Shown here: piece after piece, positions 1-5,506 of the stretch
Layout of the letters: each line of letters starts with the position of its first letter
Numbering within the stretch: the stretch's first letter is position 1
Source of the DNA: Planctomycetota bacterium
Lineage (GTDB): Bacteria > Planctomycetota > Phycisphaerae > WQYP01
Reading direction: 5' to 3'
Length of the DNA stretch: 5,594 nucleotides
Assembly (NCBI GenBank): GCA_021805585.1
Contig: JAJZEY010000175.1
Location: 1-5,594 of the forward strand
Made by a program: the position numbers and the translations under genes
Notes under the pieces: model-generated
What the model saw: the letters and a program-made list of their open reading frames with translations, nothing else
What the model was told of the DNA's origin: nothing
The model's database searches: none

Positions 1-452
1 ATGGACAGGTTCCCCGCGGCGGCATTCACCATCAGTCGCGGAACCGTAAATGGCGATACACGGTCGACGCCTTTGGCCAGCATCCGGTCATATTGCTGTT
101 CCATTTCCTCTATGCCGCCAATGCCCGAGCCGACAATCACGCCAGCGCGGTCGGTGTCCATTTTGGAAAAGTCCAACCCGGCATCGCTCACCGCGTGAAT
201 GCCCGCGGCCAGGCCATAGACGCTGAAGCGGTCCATGCGCTTGATTTCCTTTGGCGCAATTGTTTTTTCGGGCTGAAAATCGGCGTGTTGAATTTCCCCG
301 GCGATTCGCACTGGGTACGTGCTGCAATCAAACCGGGTGATTTTGCGAATCCCACAATTCCCGGCCAACAGGCGCGGCCAGAACAGGTTCAGGTCCTCAC
401 CAAGAGGGGTTACAACACCCAAACCCGTGATAACAACTCTTCGCTTTGACAT
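1..452 (-). CDS. fabF: 3-oxoacyl-ACP synthase II (KAS II), N-terminal part, cut by window edge
   Basis: FabF carries out the chain-extending condensation of acyl-ACP with malonyl-ACP in the cytoplasm. The visible 150 codons begin MSKRRVVITGLGVVTPLG, which is the classic N-terminus of this family, and continue with a K-E-x-K-R-M-D-R-F segment near residues 68-76, GSGIGG at 108-113 and SPFTVPRLMVN at 133-143. All of these line up with E. coli FabF as I remember it. The catalytic Cys-His-His triad (about residues 163, 303 and 340 in E. coli) lies beyond the left edge, so activity cannot be judged here. The family is usually a little over 400 residues. The ATG at 452 is chosen because the conserved N-terminus starts there, although the only Shine-Dalgarno-like GGAG (466-469) is 13 nt away, an unusually long spacing. 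It follows acpP after 102 nt, the usual acpP-fabF pairing. FabF is preferred over FabB because of the N-terminal sequence and the acpP neighbour. Confidence 0.95.
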   Translation of the reverse strand, partial: MSKRRVVITGLGVVTPLGEDLNLFWPRLLAGNCGIRKITRFDCSTYPVRIAGEIQHADFQPEKTIAPKEIKRMDRFSVYGLAAGIHAVSDAGLDFSKMDTDRAGVIVGSGIGGIEEMEQQYDRMLAKGVDRVSPFTVPRLMVNAAAGNLS

Positions 453-486
453 TGTGGGATACGCACTCCATAGCGCTACGACACCG

Positions 487-499
487 GACAGAGACTGTC
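487..499. repeat. Small inverted repeat in the acpP-fabF spacer
   Basis: GACAG and CTGTC are separated by three bases, midway between the acpP hairpin and the fabF start. In RNA it could form a small hairpin just before the fabF ribosome-binding region, or as DNA it could be a short binding site. The arms are only 5 bp, so chance is a real possibility. Confidence 0.3.
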
Positions 500-520
500 G
501 GCGGGAAAACCAGACGGGAT

Positions 521-537
521 AAAAAGCCGTAAACGGC
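521..537 (-). terminator. Short hairpin plus five-T run after acpP
   Basis: Read on the minus strand, GCCGTTTACGGC is followed directly by TTTTT. This gives a GC-rich 4-5 bp stem with a tiny loop and a U-tract, beginning 17 nt past the acpP stop. It resembles a weak intrinsic terminator or attenuator that would let acpP transcripts end before fabF while some polymerase reads through. The stem is short, although GC-rich sequence just upstream (538-550) could lengthen the structure. Confidence 0.45.
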
Positions 538-554
538 CCGCGGCCGCTAAGCCC

Positions 555-821
555 TTACTGTGGCGGCTTGACTTTGGCGGCGATCGTCTTGATGTAATCG
601 ATGGCCTGGCCAACGGTCTGAATTTTCTCCGCTTCCTCATCGGGAATGGACATTTCGAATTCGTCTTCGAATTCCATCACCAGTTCGACTGTATCCAGAC
701 TGTCCGCGTTCAGGTCATTGACGAAGCTGGTCTCACGGGTGATCTCGGCTTTGTCCACGCCCATTTGCTCGGCTACGATGTCGATAACCTTGGTTTCAAT
801 CTGTGTATCCAATTCAGCCAT
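555..821 (-). CDS. acpP: Acyl carrier protein
   Basis: This is the small acidic carrier that holds growing acyl chains on a 4'-phosphopantetheine arm and passes them between the Fab enzymes, PlsX and the acyltransferases. The 88-residue product has the diagnostic DSL motif with the attachment serine at residue 41 ([18 protein letters not shown]), followed by the acidic helix II/III region and [19 protein letters not shown]. The usual length is about 78-80, so the protein has a few extra residues at the N-terminus and a basic-proline tail (KVKPPQ). The start at 821 is chosen over an in-frame ATG at 854 because a strong GGAGG (830-834) sits 8 nt before it, inside the would-be extension. acpP is set apart from fabG by 222 nt and from fabF by 102 nt, both with hairpin plus T-run elements. 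Its own promoter-like element at 891-919 would fit the high ACP output cells need, but that is inference. Confidence 0.98.
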   Translation of the reverse strand: MAELDTQIETKVIDIVAEQMGVDKAEITRETSFVNDLNADSLDTVELVMEFEDEFEMSIPDEEAEKIQTVGQAIDYIKTIAAKVKPPQ

Positions 822-829
822 GCCAAAGG

Positions 830-834
830 CCTCC
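830..834 (-). promoter_or_regulatory. Ribosome binding site of acpP (decides the start)
   Basis: GGAGG lies 8 nt before the ATG at 821. It is the strongest Shine-Dalgarno sequence in the window. It overlaps the second codon set of an alternative upstream reading start (854), which argues that the shorter protein is the real one. Confidence 0.85.
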
Positions 835-890
835 ATAAAAAGGGTTTTAGTCAAAAAACTATCATCACCCGTGCATTTATCAGAATGCTA

Positions 891-919
891 AGGTTAGCGT
901 AAGTCGGTCCACTTGGCAA
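891..919 (-). promoter_or_regulatory. Candidate sigma-70-type promoter for acpP
   Basis: On the minus strand TTGCCA (914-919) and TAACCT (891-896) are separated by 17 nt, which would start RNA near 884 and give an acpP leader of roughly 60 nt. The -35 matches TTGACA at 5 of 6 positions, but the -10 matches TATAAT at only 3 of 6. Support comes from a similar arrangement with the identical -10 and spacing before rpmF (5465-5493), and from the terminator-like hairpin just upstream (981-1021). Confidence 0.35.
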
Positions 920-980
920 CGCTGCCGCGTGGTCCGGTTCGCTTTTTCCGCAGCCCATCCGGAGCCGACGGAAAATTCGC

Positions 981-1021
981 AAAAGGCCCAATTGCATGCG
1001 GCGACGCATCCAATGCCGGCC
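981..1021 (-). terminator. Hairpin plus T-run between fabG and acpP (terminator or attenuator)
   Basis: Minus-strand RNA can fold ATGCG/CGCAT around a TCGC loop, extended past one G-G mismatch by ATTG/CAAT, and after a small internal loop by GGCC/GGCC. TTTT follows directly (981-984). It lies 22 nt after the fabG stop. The stem is long but the T-run is only four, so partial termination is more likely than a full stop. It would reduce read-through from the upstream fab genes into acpP. Confidence 0.45.
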
Positions 1022-1043
1022 CGCACTCTGGCTCCCCCAGGCC

Positions 1044-1790
1044 TTACATGCTCATACCGCCATCCACCGCCAGCACCTGGCCGGTCATATAAGCTGCGGA
1101 ATCGCCCGCCAGAAAGCCGACGACCGCGGCCACTTCAGCCGGTGTGCCAAAACGGCGCAACGGAATAATTTCCTTCACCTTATCCTTAATTGGAGCGGGC
1201 AGCACGTCGGTCATATCTGTGGTGGTAAAGCCGGGGGCCACGCAGTTGGCCGTTACCTGTTTGCCGGCCAGCTCGCGCGCGATGGATTTGGTCATACCAA
1301 TAAGACCCGCCTTGGAAGCAGAATAATTCACCTGGCCCGCATTGCCGATAATTCCTGAAACCGATGCGATATTTATAATGCGCCCCCAGCGGGCGCGGAT
1401 CATGGAGCGGCTCGCCGCCCGGCAGGCGACAAACGCCGCCCGCAGATTGGTATTGATGACATCGTCGAAATCCTTGTCATCCATCCGCATGAAAAGCCCG
1501 TCGCGCGTAATGCCGGCGTTGTTCACCAGCACATCCAGCCGCCCATGTTTTTCGATAACCGCTTCAATAGATGCCGTCAGGGCGGCGGAATCGCCAATAT
1601 CCACGGTTGCCGGTTCCATTGATTGACCAAGCGATGTAAGTTCGGTACACAGCGTGCCGAGCTTATCCGCGTTGCGCGCCACGGCCACAACATGGTGGCC
1701 GCCGGCGGCCAGGGATCGGACAATGGCCTCGCCAATGCCGCGCGATCCTCCAGTTACATACGCGACACGTTTTATATTCGTTTCAGTCAT
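1044..1790 (-). CDS. fabG: 3-oxoacyl-ACP reductase (short-chain dehydrogenase)
   Basis: FabG reduces 3-oxoacyl-ACP to 3-hydroxyacyl-ACP with NADPH, the first reduction of each elongation round. The 248-residue protein is a single Rossmann-fold SDR domain close to the usual length (E. coli 244). Visible motifs are TGGSRGIG at 13-20 for cofactor binding, NNAG at 90-93, and a complete catalytic tetrad: Asn115, Ser143, Tyr156 and Lys160 (the last two in YSASK). The PG-F-TTTDMT segment (186-194) and C-terminal VDGGMSM are typical of FabG rather than other SDRs. Arg172 in SIARELAG matches an ACP-contact arginine of the E. coli enzyme. GGAG at 1799-1802 is 8 nt before the ATG. The 23-nt gap from fabD is the tightest in the cluster, so fabD and fabG are very probably on one transcript. 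SDRs are often mis-assigned by name, but the fabD and acpP neighbours settle the role here. Confidence 0.96.
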   Translation of the reverse strand: MTETNIKRVAYVTGGSRGIGEAIVRSLAAGGHHVVAVARNADKLGTLCTELTSLGQSMEPATVDIGDSAALTASIEAVIEKHGRLDVLVNNAGITRDGLFMRMDDKDFDDVINTNLRAAFVACRAASRSMIRARWGRIINIASVSGIIGNAGQVNYSASKAGLIGMTKSIARELAGKQVTANCVAPGFTTTDMTDVLPAPIKDKVKEIIPLRRFGTPAEVAAVVGFLAGDSAAYMTGQVLAVDGGMSM

Positions 1791-1813
1791 GAAAGAAACT
1801 CCATTCGATTTTT

Positions 1814-2758
1814 CTAATTCGCCGCCTGCGGCGTGGAAACCGGTGCGGCCGGCGCCTCGGCGGACGATATATTGGCTATCGGCGCACGGCGATCAATTTT
1901 TTTCATCAGGCCGGTCAGGACACGCCCCGGACCAAGTTCCAGGTATTGCCCTGTGCCCGCCTGGCGCAGGTAGTCCATGCTCTGACTCCAGCGGACCGGA
2001 GCGACGATCTGTTCCACCAGTAATTCCCGCATGGTTTCGACCGATTCATGCGGGCGCGCCGTAACATTGCTGATAACCGCGATTCGCGGCATGACCAGAG
2101 GCACGCCAGCGAGAATTTCCCGCATTTTTTCCGCAGCCGGCCGCATGAATGGAGAATGGAACGCCCCGGCCACATTCAGCGGCACACTGCGCACGCCCGT
2201 GGCCTGGGCAATTTTCGCCGCCTCGGCACACGCTTCAACGCCGCCGGAAAGAACAATTTGTCCCGGCGCATTGAAATTAGCCATGACAACAATACCATGT
2301 CCGGCGGCCTGCCGACATATTTCCGCCGCCTGTGTTTCATCCGCACCCACCAGGGCCAGCATGGTGCTTGGCTGGGCAACCGCCGCGGCCTGCATTAATT
2401 CGCCGCGCGCCCGCACCAGGCGAATCGCGTCGGGCAACGTCATTGCGCCGGCTATAAACAGGGCGGAGTATTCGCCCAGCGAAAGGCCCGCGGCCGCATC
2501 GATATTGGCGGGCAGTTTGCCCGACGACTTAAGCGTTTGATAAATCGCGACAGTGGTGACAAAAATACCGACCTGGGCATTATCGGTCCGCTGGAGTTGG
2601 CTATCGGGGCCTTGAAAACAGAGTGTGGAAAGCCCGAAGCCCAGAATTTCATCCGCCAGGGCGAAAACATCGCGCGCCGCCTGGTGGGCTGCGAAAAAAT
2701 CCTGCCCCATTCCCACATGCTGGGCACCCTGCCCCGGACATAAAATCGCCTGTTGCAT
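1814..2758 (-). CDS. fabD: Malonyl-CoA:ACP transacylase
   Basis: FabD moves the malonyl group from CoA to ACP, supplying the extender for FabH and FabF. The 314-residue protein (E. coli 309) opens with the family signature CPGQGAQ at residues 7-13. The nucleophile is Ser93 in GLSLGEYSA. The conserved Arg118 binds the malonyl carboxylate, and His201 in AFHSPFM completes the catalytic pair. NFNAPGQ (161-167) and ELGPGRVLTGLMK near the C-terminus are also typical. The residue before the nucleophile is Leu where E. coli has His (GHSLG), a variant I recall from PVC-type bacteria. The last 18 or so residues form an Ala/Pro-rich tail that is probably disordered. AGGA at 2765-2768 is 6 nt before the ATG. 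It sits between fabH and fabG as in many fab operons. Polyketide-type acyltransferases share the fold, but the free-standing length and the context favour FabD. Confidence 0.96.
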   Translation of the reverse strand: MQQAILCPGQGAQHVGMGQDFFAAHQAARDVFALADEILGFGLSTLCFQGPDSQLQRTDNAQVGIFVTTVAIYQTLKSSGKLPANIDAAAGLSLGEYSALFIAGAMTLPDAIRLVRARGELMQAAAVAQPSTMLALVGADETQAAEICRQAAGHGIVVMANFNAPGQIVLSGGVEACAEAAKIAQATGVRSVPLNVAGAFHSPFMRPAAEKMREILAGVPLVMPRIAVISNVTARPHESVETMRELLVEQIVAPVRWSQSMDYLRQAGTGQYLELGPGRVLTGLMKKIDRRAPIANISSAEAPAAPVSTPQAAN

Positions 2759-2863
2759 AAAATTTCCTGTTGTCGATCCTGGCTTGCCGGTGTCCTGATC
2801 AAAACAAATTCGTTTGCCGCTGATTTTTGGCGTGGCTCAATAAACCGGGCGGCACAACCCATC

Positions 2864-3856
2864 TTACAGCCGCATGGTGGCGGAAGCCCAGGTAAGGCCT
2901 GCGCCGAAAGCCACCATAATAATCCAGTCGCCGGCACCGCAGCGTCCGCCGCGCATGGCTTCATCCAATGCAATTGGCACCGAGGCTCCGGAGGTATTCC
3001 CATAGCGGTCGATATTGATATAAACTTTTTCCGCCGGAAATCCCATCTTGCCGGTGGCGCTGTCAATAATACGCTGATTCACCTGATGGGGCACGACCAG
3101 GCGCACATGTTCACTGGTTAACGAGCAGGCCTGCATCGCCTGTTGCAGGCTGTGGGTCATCTGTGTGACCGCGAATTTATAAACTTCACGACCGTTCATT
3201 TTCAGATATTGATCGCGGCGGGTCAGAACCTCGGGTAGAATCGGCAGGCGCGAACCGCCGGCGGGAATATTCAGCAGCGGTCCACCTGCGCCATCCGCAC
3301 CGAGTTCAAACGCCTGAAGGCCGCGTTCCGGGTCGTCGGATGCGGACAGGACCACCGCACCGGCACCATCGCCGAATAAAATACAGGTTCCGCGATCAGT
3401 GTAATCCACAATGCGTGAAAGCGTTTCGGCACCCACTACCAGAATATGCTTAAAGGCACCGTTTGCAATAAATTGTGAAGCAGTCGCCAGGGCGTATACA
3501 AACCCTGAACAGGCGGCATTCATATCAAACGCGCCAATGTGCCGCTTAATGCCCAGGCGGGTTTGCAGCACACAGGCGGTGCTCGGTGTAAGCATATCCG
3601 GGGTCAGCGTGGCGACAATAATCAGGTCAATGTCGTCGGCGGAAAGTTTTGCGGTGTCCAGCGCTCGTCGGGCGGCCTCAAATGCCAGATCGGACGAAGC
3701 CTGATCCGGACTGGCAATTCGCCGCTCGCGAATACCGGTGCGCTGGACGATCCAGTCGTTGCTGGTTTCAACGAGTTTTTCCAGGTCCTGATTGGTCAGG
3801 CGCTTTTCCGGAACGTAACTTCCGGTGCCGGAAATGATGGTGCCAAATCGAGGCAT
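2864..3856 (-). CDS. fabH: 3-oxoacyl-ACP synthase III (KAS III)
   Basis: FabH starts fatty-acid chains by condensing an acyl-CoA primer with malonyl-ACP. The 330-residue thiolase-fold protein (E. coli 317) has the complete Cys-His-Asn triad: Cys116 in AACSGFVYAL, His257 in PHQVNQR and Asn287 in YGNTSGASVP. The CoA-contact residues Trp35 and Arg39 (WIVQRTGIRERR) are present, as is the FGDGAGAVVL segment at 161-170. At the position of E. coli Phe87, which closes the primer pocket, this protein has Thr90 (MLTPS). Mycobacterium tuberculosis FabH also has Thr there and takes long acyl primers, so substrate range may differ from acetyl-CoA; that is inference. The ATG at 3856 is chosen for the family-like MPRFGTIISGTGSYVP start. 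Its GAGGAG (3868-3873) is 11 nt away, rather far. It follows plsX after a 125-nt gap, in the common plsX-fabH order. Confidence 0.97.
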   Translation of the reverse strand: MPRFGTIISGTGSYVPEKRLTNQDLEKLVETSNDWIVQRTGIRERRIASPDQASSDLAFEAARRALDTAKLSADDIDLIIVATLTPDMLTPSTACVLQTRLGIKRHIGAFDMNAACSGFVYALATASQFIANGAFKHILVVGAETLSRIVDYTDRGTCILFGDGAGAVVLSASDDPERGLQAFELGADGAGGPLLNIPAGGSRLPILPEVLTRRDQYLKMNGREVYKFAVTQMTHSLQQAMQACSLTSEHVRLVVPHQVNQRIIDSATGKMGFPAEKVYINIDRYGNTSGASVPIALDEAMRGGRCGAGDWIIMVAFGAGLTWASATMRL

Positions 3857-3884
3857 GTCCGCATTTTCTCCTCTTCAGGGTTCC

Positions 3885-3914
3885 GCCGACAACGGGCCGA
3901 TCGGTCAGGTCGGC
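3885..3914. repeat. Inverted repeat in the plsX-fabH spacer
   Basis: GCCGAC and GTCGGC form perfect 6-bp arms around an 18-nt interior that itself contains the palindrome CCGATCGG (3897-3904). It lies just upstream of the fabH ribosome-binding region, so in RNA it could shape the fabH leader, or as DNA it could bind a regulator. There is no T-run after it, so it is not an intrinsic terminator. The function is unknown. Confidence 0.4.
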
Positions 3915-3981
3915 TTTCGGGGGCTAATACCGCCGCCGCGGTTGCAGAACCCTACCACGATTAACTTAATTCCGCCACCGG

Positions 3982-4980
3982 CTAAGCGACCGCCGGGGCG
4001 AGGCGCTGCACAATGCGGTTATTGACATCCAGCCGCGAGGCTTCTTTAGCCGAACGCACGGCATTGCGAATGGCCCGCGGGCCGGCCGAGCCATGCACCT
4101 TGAAAAACAGGCCCGCCACGCCCAGCAGCAGCGCTCCACCGTATTCTTCATGGTCATAGCGTTTGGAAACACACGAAAGCACCGGCTTAAGGTCCGCCAG
4201 GGCTTGGGCACTTTGTTCCCGCGCCGCATCCTGAAGCATGGTCATGAACGACGTGTTCATTCCTTCCATAACTTTGAGCATGATATTGCCGGTAAAGCCG
4301 TCCGTCACAGCCACATCACAAACGCCTTTAAATAATTCCCGCCCTTCCACATATCCTACGAAATGAAGTGATTTGTCATTTTCCAGAAGCACGCGTGTTT
4401 CCTTCACCAGCGGCGTGCCCTTTTCCTCTTCTGTTCCGACATTCAGCAGTCCCACGCGGGGGTTTTCAATATGGTGCAGTGCCTGCATATACACACTGGC
4501 CAGAACGGCATATTGATGCAGATGTGACGGTTTCGGCGTGACGTTGGCGCCGGCGTCGCACAACATGACCACTCCGTGCGGCGTGGGCACTGTGCAGGCG
4601 ATGCCCGGCCGTTCCACACCCGGCAGCCCTTTCAACATCAGTACACCCGCAGCCACCAGAGCACCGGTATTGCCGGCGGAAATTATTGCGTCAGCTCCGC
4701 CGGCCGCGGCCAGCTTGACCATTTTCACGATGGAACTGTCGCGTTTTTTTCGCACGGCATCCACTGGGGATTCATCCATGGCAATGACATCGGAGGCGTG
4801 AAGAACCCGCACGGTCGCGCCGTTTTTGGCTGTCGGTGGAAGCCGGGGGTCAATAACCTCTTGCCTGCCAACCAGAATCAATTCGTCGTTTGAGTCCAAT
4901 AGATCAAGAGAATCCAACGCTCCCTGGAGAATCTTCTCCGGTGCGTGGTCTCCGCCCATGGCATCAATAGCGATGCGCAT
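3982..4980 (-). CDS. plsX: Phosphate acyltransferase (acyl-ACP:phosphate transacylase)
   Basis: PlsX converts acyl-ACP and phosphate to acyl-phosphate, the donor that PlsY uses to acylate glycerol-3-phosphate, so it links fatty-acid synthesis to membrane phospholipid. It is a soluble protein that works at the membrane surface. The 332-residue sequence (usual range about 320-350) has the family start MRIAIDAMGGDHAP, the ISAGNTGAL segment at 100-108, GLLNVGTEEEKG at 177-188, VTDGFTGNIMLK at 225-236 and a C-terminal EYGGALLLGV block. I see no breaks or missing conserved blocks. The only Shine-Dalgarno-like sequence is a weak AGGG (4992-4995) 11 nt before the ATG, but the start is fixed by the conserved N-terminus. 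A 108-nt spacer separates it from rpmF, and fabH follows. The rpmF-plsX-fabH order is widespread in bacteria. Confidence 0.98.
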   Translation of the reverse strand: MRIAIDAMGGDHAPEKILQGALDSLDLLDSNDELILVGRQEVIDPRLPPTAKNGATVRVLHASDVIAMDESPVDAVRKKRDSSIVKMVKLAAAGGADAIISAGNTGALVAAGVLMLKGLPGVERPGIACTVPTPHGVVMLCDAGANVTPKPSHLHQYAVLASVYMQALHHIENPRVGLLNVGTEEEKGTPLVKETRVLLENDKSLHFVGYVEGRELFKGVCDVAVTDGFTGNIMLKVMEGMNTSFMTMLQDAAREQSAQALADLKPVLSCVSKRYDHEEYGGALLLGVAGLFFKVHGSAGPRAIRNAVRSAKEASRLDVNNRIVQRLAPAVA

Positions 4981-5088
4981 CGAATCAAATGCCCTGAAAG
5001 AGAAACAGAAAATTCAATCCGAACCCCCGCACAGGAGTATTCAGAAACACCCGGACGCAGCGGCAGCCGCACGGTGCGCCCGCAAAAA

Positions 5089-5274
5089 TCAGGCCTTTTC
5101 CGCTGAGGTTGTCAGCGAAAGGCTGCGATTCAGGTAGCCGCATTCGCCGCACAGACGATGCGGAAGTTTCGGTTGATTGCAGCGCGGGCAGCGGATCGCC
5201 GATACGCCGGTCAGGGCGTGATGGGCGCGGCGCATTCCTTTGCGGGATTTGCTGGTTCTTGCCACGGGTAACAT
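5089..5274 (-). CDS. rpmF: 50S ribosomal protein L32 (zinc-ribbon form)
   Basis: L32 is a small protein of the large ribosomal subunit. The 61-residue product has the basic N-terminal segment VARTSKSRKGMRRAHHAL and two CxxC pairs (Cys29/Cys32 and Cys42/Cys45) around PKLPHRLC, which make a zinc ribbon (the C+ form). The tail after GYLNRS is slightly longer than in many L32 proteins and ends in a Ser/Thr/Ala-rich stretch. The ATG at 5274 is chosen because GGAG (5283-5286) lies exactly 8 nt before it and the resulting N-terminus matches the family. An in-frame GTG at 5283 overlaps that ribosome-binding site and would add only three residues. It is the first gene of the visible cluster, and in many bacteria it is cotranscribed with plsX and the fab genes. 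I see no yceD (DUF177) gene directly upstream, a frequent partner elsewhere. Confidence 0.97.
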   Translation of the reverse strand: MLPVARTSKSRKGMRRAHHALTGVSAIRCPRCNQPKLPHRLCGECGYLNRSLSLTTSAEKA

Positions 5275-5282
5275 AAAAATCA

Positions 5283-5286
5283 CTCC
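5283..5286 (-). promoter_or_regulatory. Ribosome binding site of rpmF (decides the start)
   Basis: GGAG lies 8 nt before the ATG at 5274, the same motif and spacing as fabG. It overlaps the alternative GTG start at 5283, so that codon cannot easily use it. Confidence 0.75.
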
Positions 5287-5416
5287 ATTCGCAGAGTTAA
5301 AACGCTATTCCCTACCGGTATTCCGCCGCTGCGACGGGCATATACCAGGCATTATCCATATCACACGAAGGCCGTTTTGTCATAAACGCGCCGCTCGTTA
5401 TTCGCTCGTTCGGACT

Positions 5417-5460
5417 GAAGCTCGAAATAAATCGAACTTCGATTCGCGAAAAGTCGAATC
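5417..5460. repeat. Overlapping TCGA-rich inverted repeats in the rpmF leader
   Basis: Three inverted repeats share arms. The first is GAAG-C-TCGA / TCGA-A-CTTC (5417-5440), with one mismatch. The second is ATCGAA-C-TTCGAT (5431-5443), perfect. The third is GATTCG / CGAATC (5441-5460), perfect. TCGA occurs four times in under 45 nt. In RNA the folds would exclude one another, and as DNA the 13-bp palindrome resembles a dimeric repressor site. It lies just downstream of the candidate promoter. Confidence 0.5.
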
Positions 5461-5464
5461 AGAC

Positions 5465-5493
5465 AGGTTAATTTAACGCACGAGATAAGTCAA
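5465..5493 (-). promoter_or_regulatory. Candidate sigma-70-type promoter for rpmF and the fab cluster
   Basis: On the minus strand TTGACT (5488-5493, 5 of 6 to the -35 consensus) and TAACCT (5465-5470, 3 of 6 to the -10 consensus) are separated by 17 nt in an AT-rich patch. RNA would start near 5458, giving an rpmF leader of about 180 nt that includes the inverted repeats at 5417-5460. The same -10 hexamer and spacer length occur before acpP. Confidence 0.45.
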
Positions 5494-5494
5494 T

Positions 5495-5506
5495 AATTCA
5501 TGAATT
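5495..5506. repeat. 12-bp perfect palindrome next to the candidate -35
   Basis: AATTCATGAATT reads the same on both strands and ends one base before the TTGACT hexamer of the candidate rpmF promoter. Its position would suit an activator or repressor site. It is AT-rich and lies in AT-rich DNA, so chance is possible. Confidence 0.35.

Noticed and set aside
397..471. 24-codon Cys-rich frame on the minus strand overlapping the fabF start out of frame
   Set aside because: It has no ribosome-binding site in front of its ATG and reads through the conserved fabF coding sequence in another frame; most likely chance.
822..854. Upstream in-frame ATG giving an 11-residue longer acyl carrier protein
   Set aside because: The strong GGAGG lies inside this stretch with ideal spacing to the ATG at 821, and the shorter product matches the family better.
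851..856. TTGACT-like hexamer just before the acpP ribosome-binding site as a -35
   Set aside because: A -10 at normal spacing would fall in the ribosome-binding site and first codons, where no such sequence is present.
2031..2540. 169-codon plus-strand open frame antisense to fabD
   Set aside because: It mirrors the fabD reading frame, has no recognisable domain and lies wholly within a conserved gene.
2452..3066. 204-codon minus-strand open frame spanning the end of fabH and start of fabD
   Set aside because: It overlaps two clearly real genes in a different frame and its translation resembles no family; a shadow of GC-biased codon use.
3796..3864. 22-codon out-of-frame frame starting 8 nt before fabH
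   Set aside because: GAGGAG is only 3 nt from its ATG, too close for good initiation, and the rest lies within fabH. It could compete weakly with fabH but nothing supports a product.
5060..5078. Overlapping GC-rich inverted repeats after rpmF as a terminator
   Set aside because: The arms are 5 bp around one-base centres, the two repeats overlap, and no T-run follows on the minus strand.
5275..5283. GTG start for rpmF adding three residues
   Set aside because: The GTG overlaps the GGAG that serves the ATG at 5274, and L32 proteins normally begin at the equivalent of that ATG.
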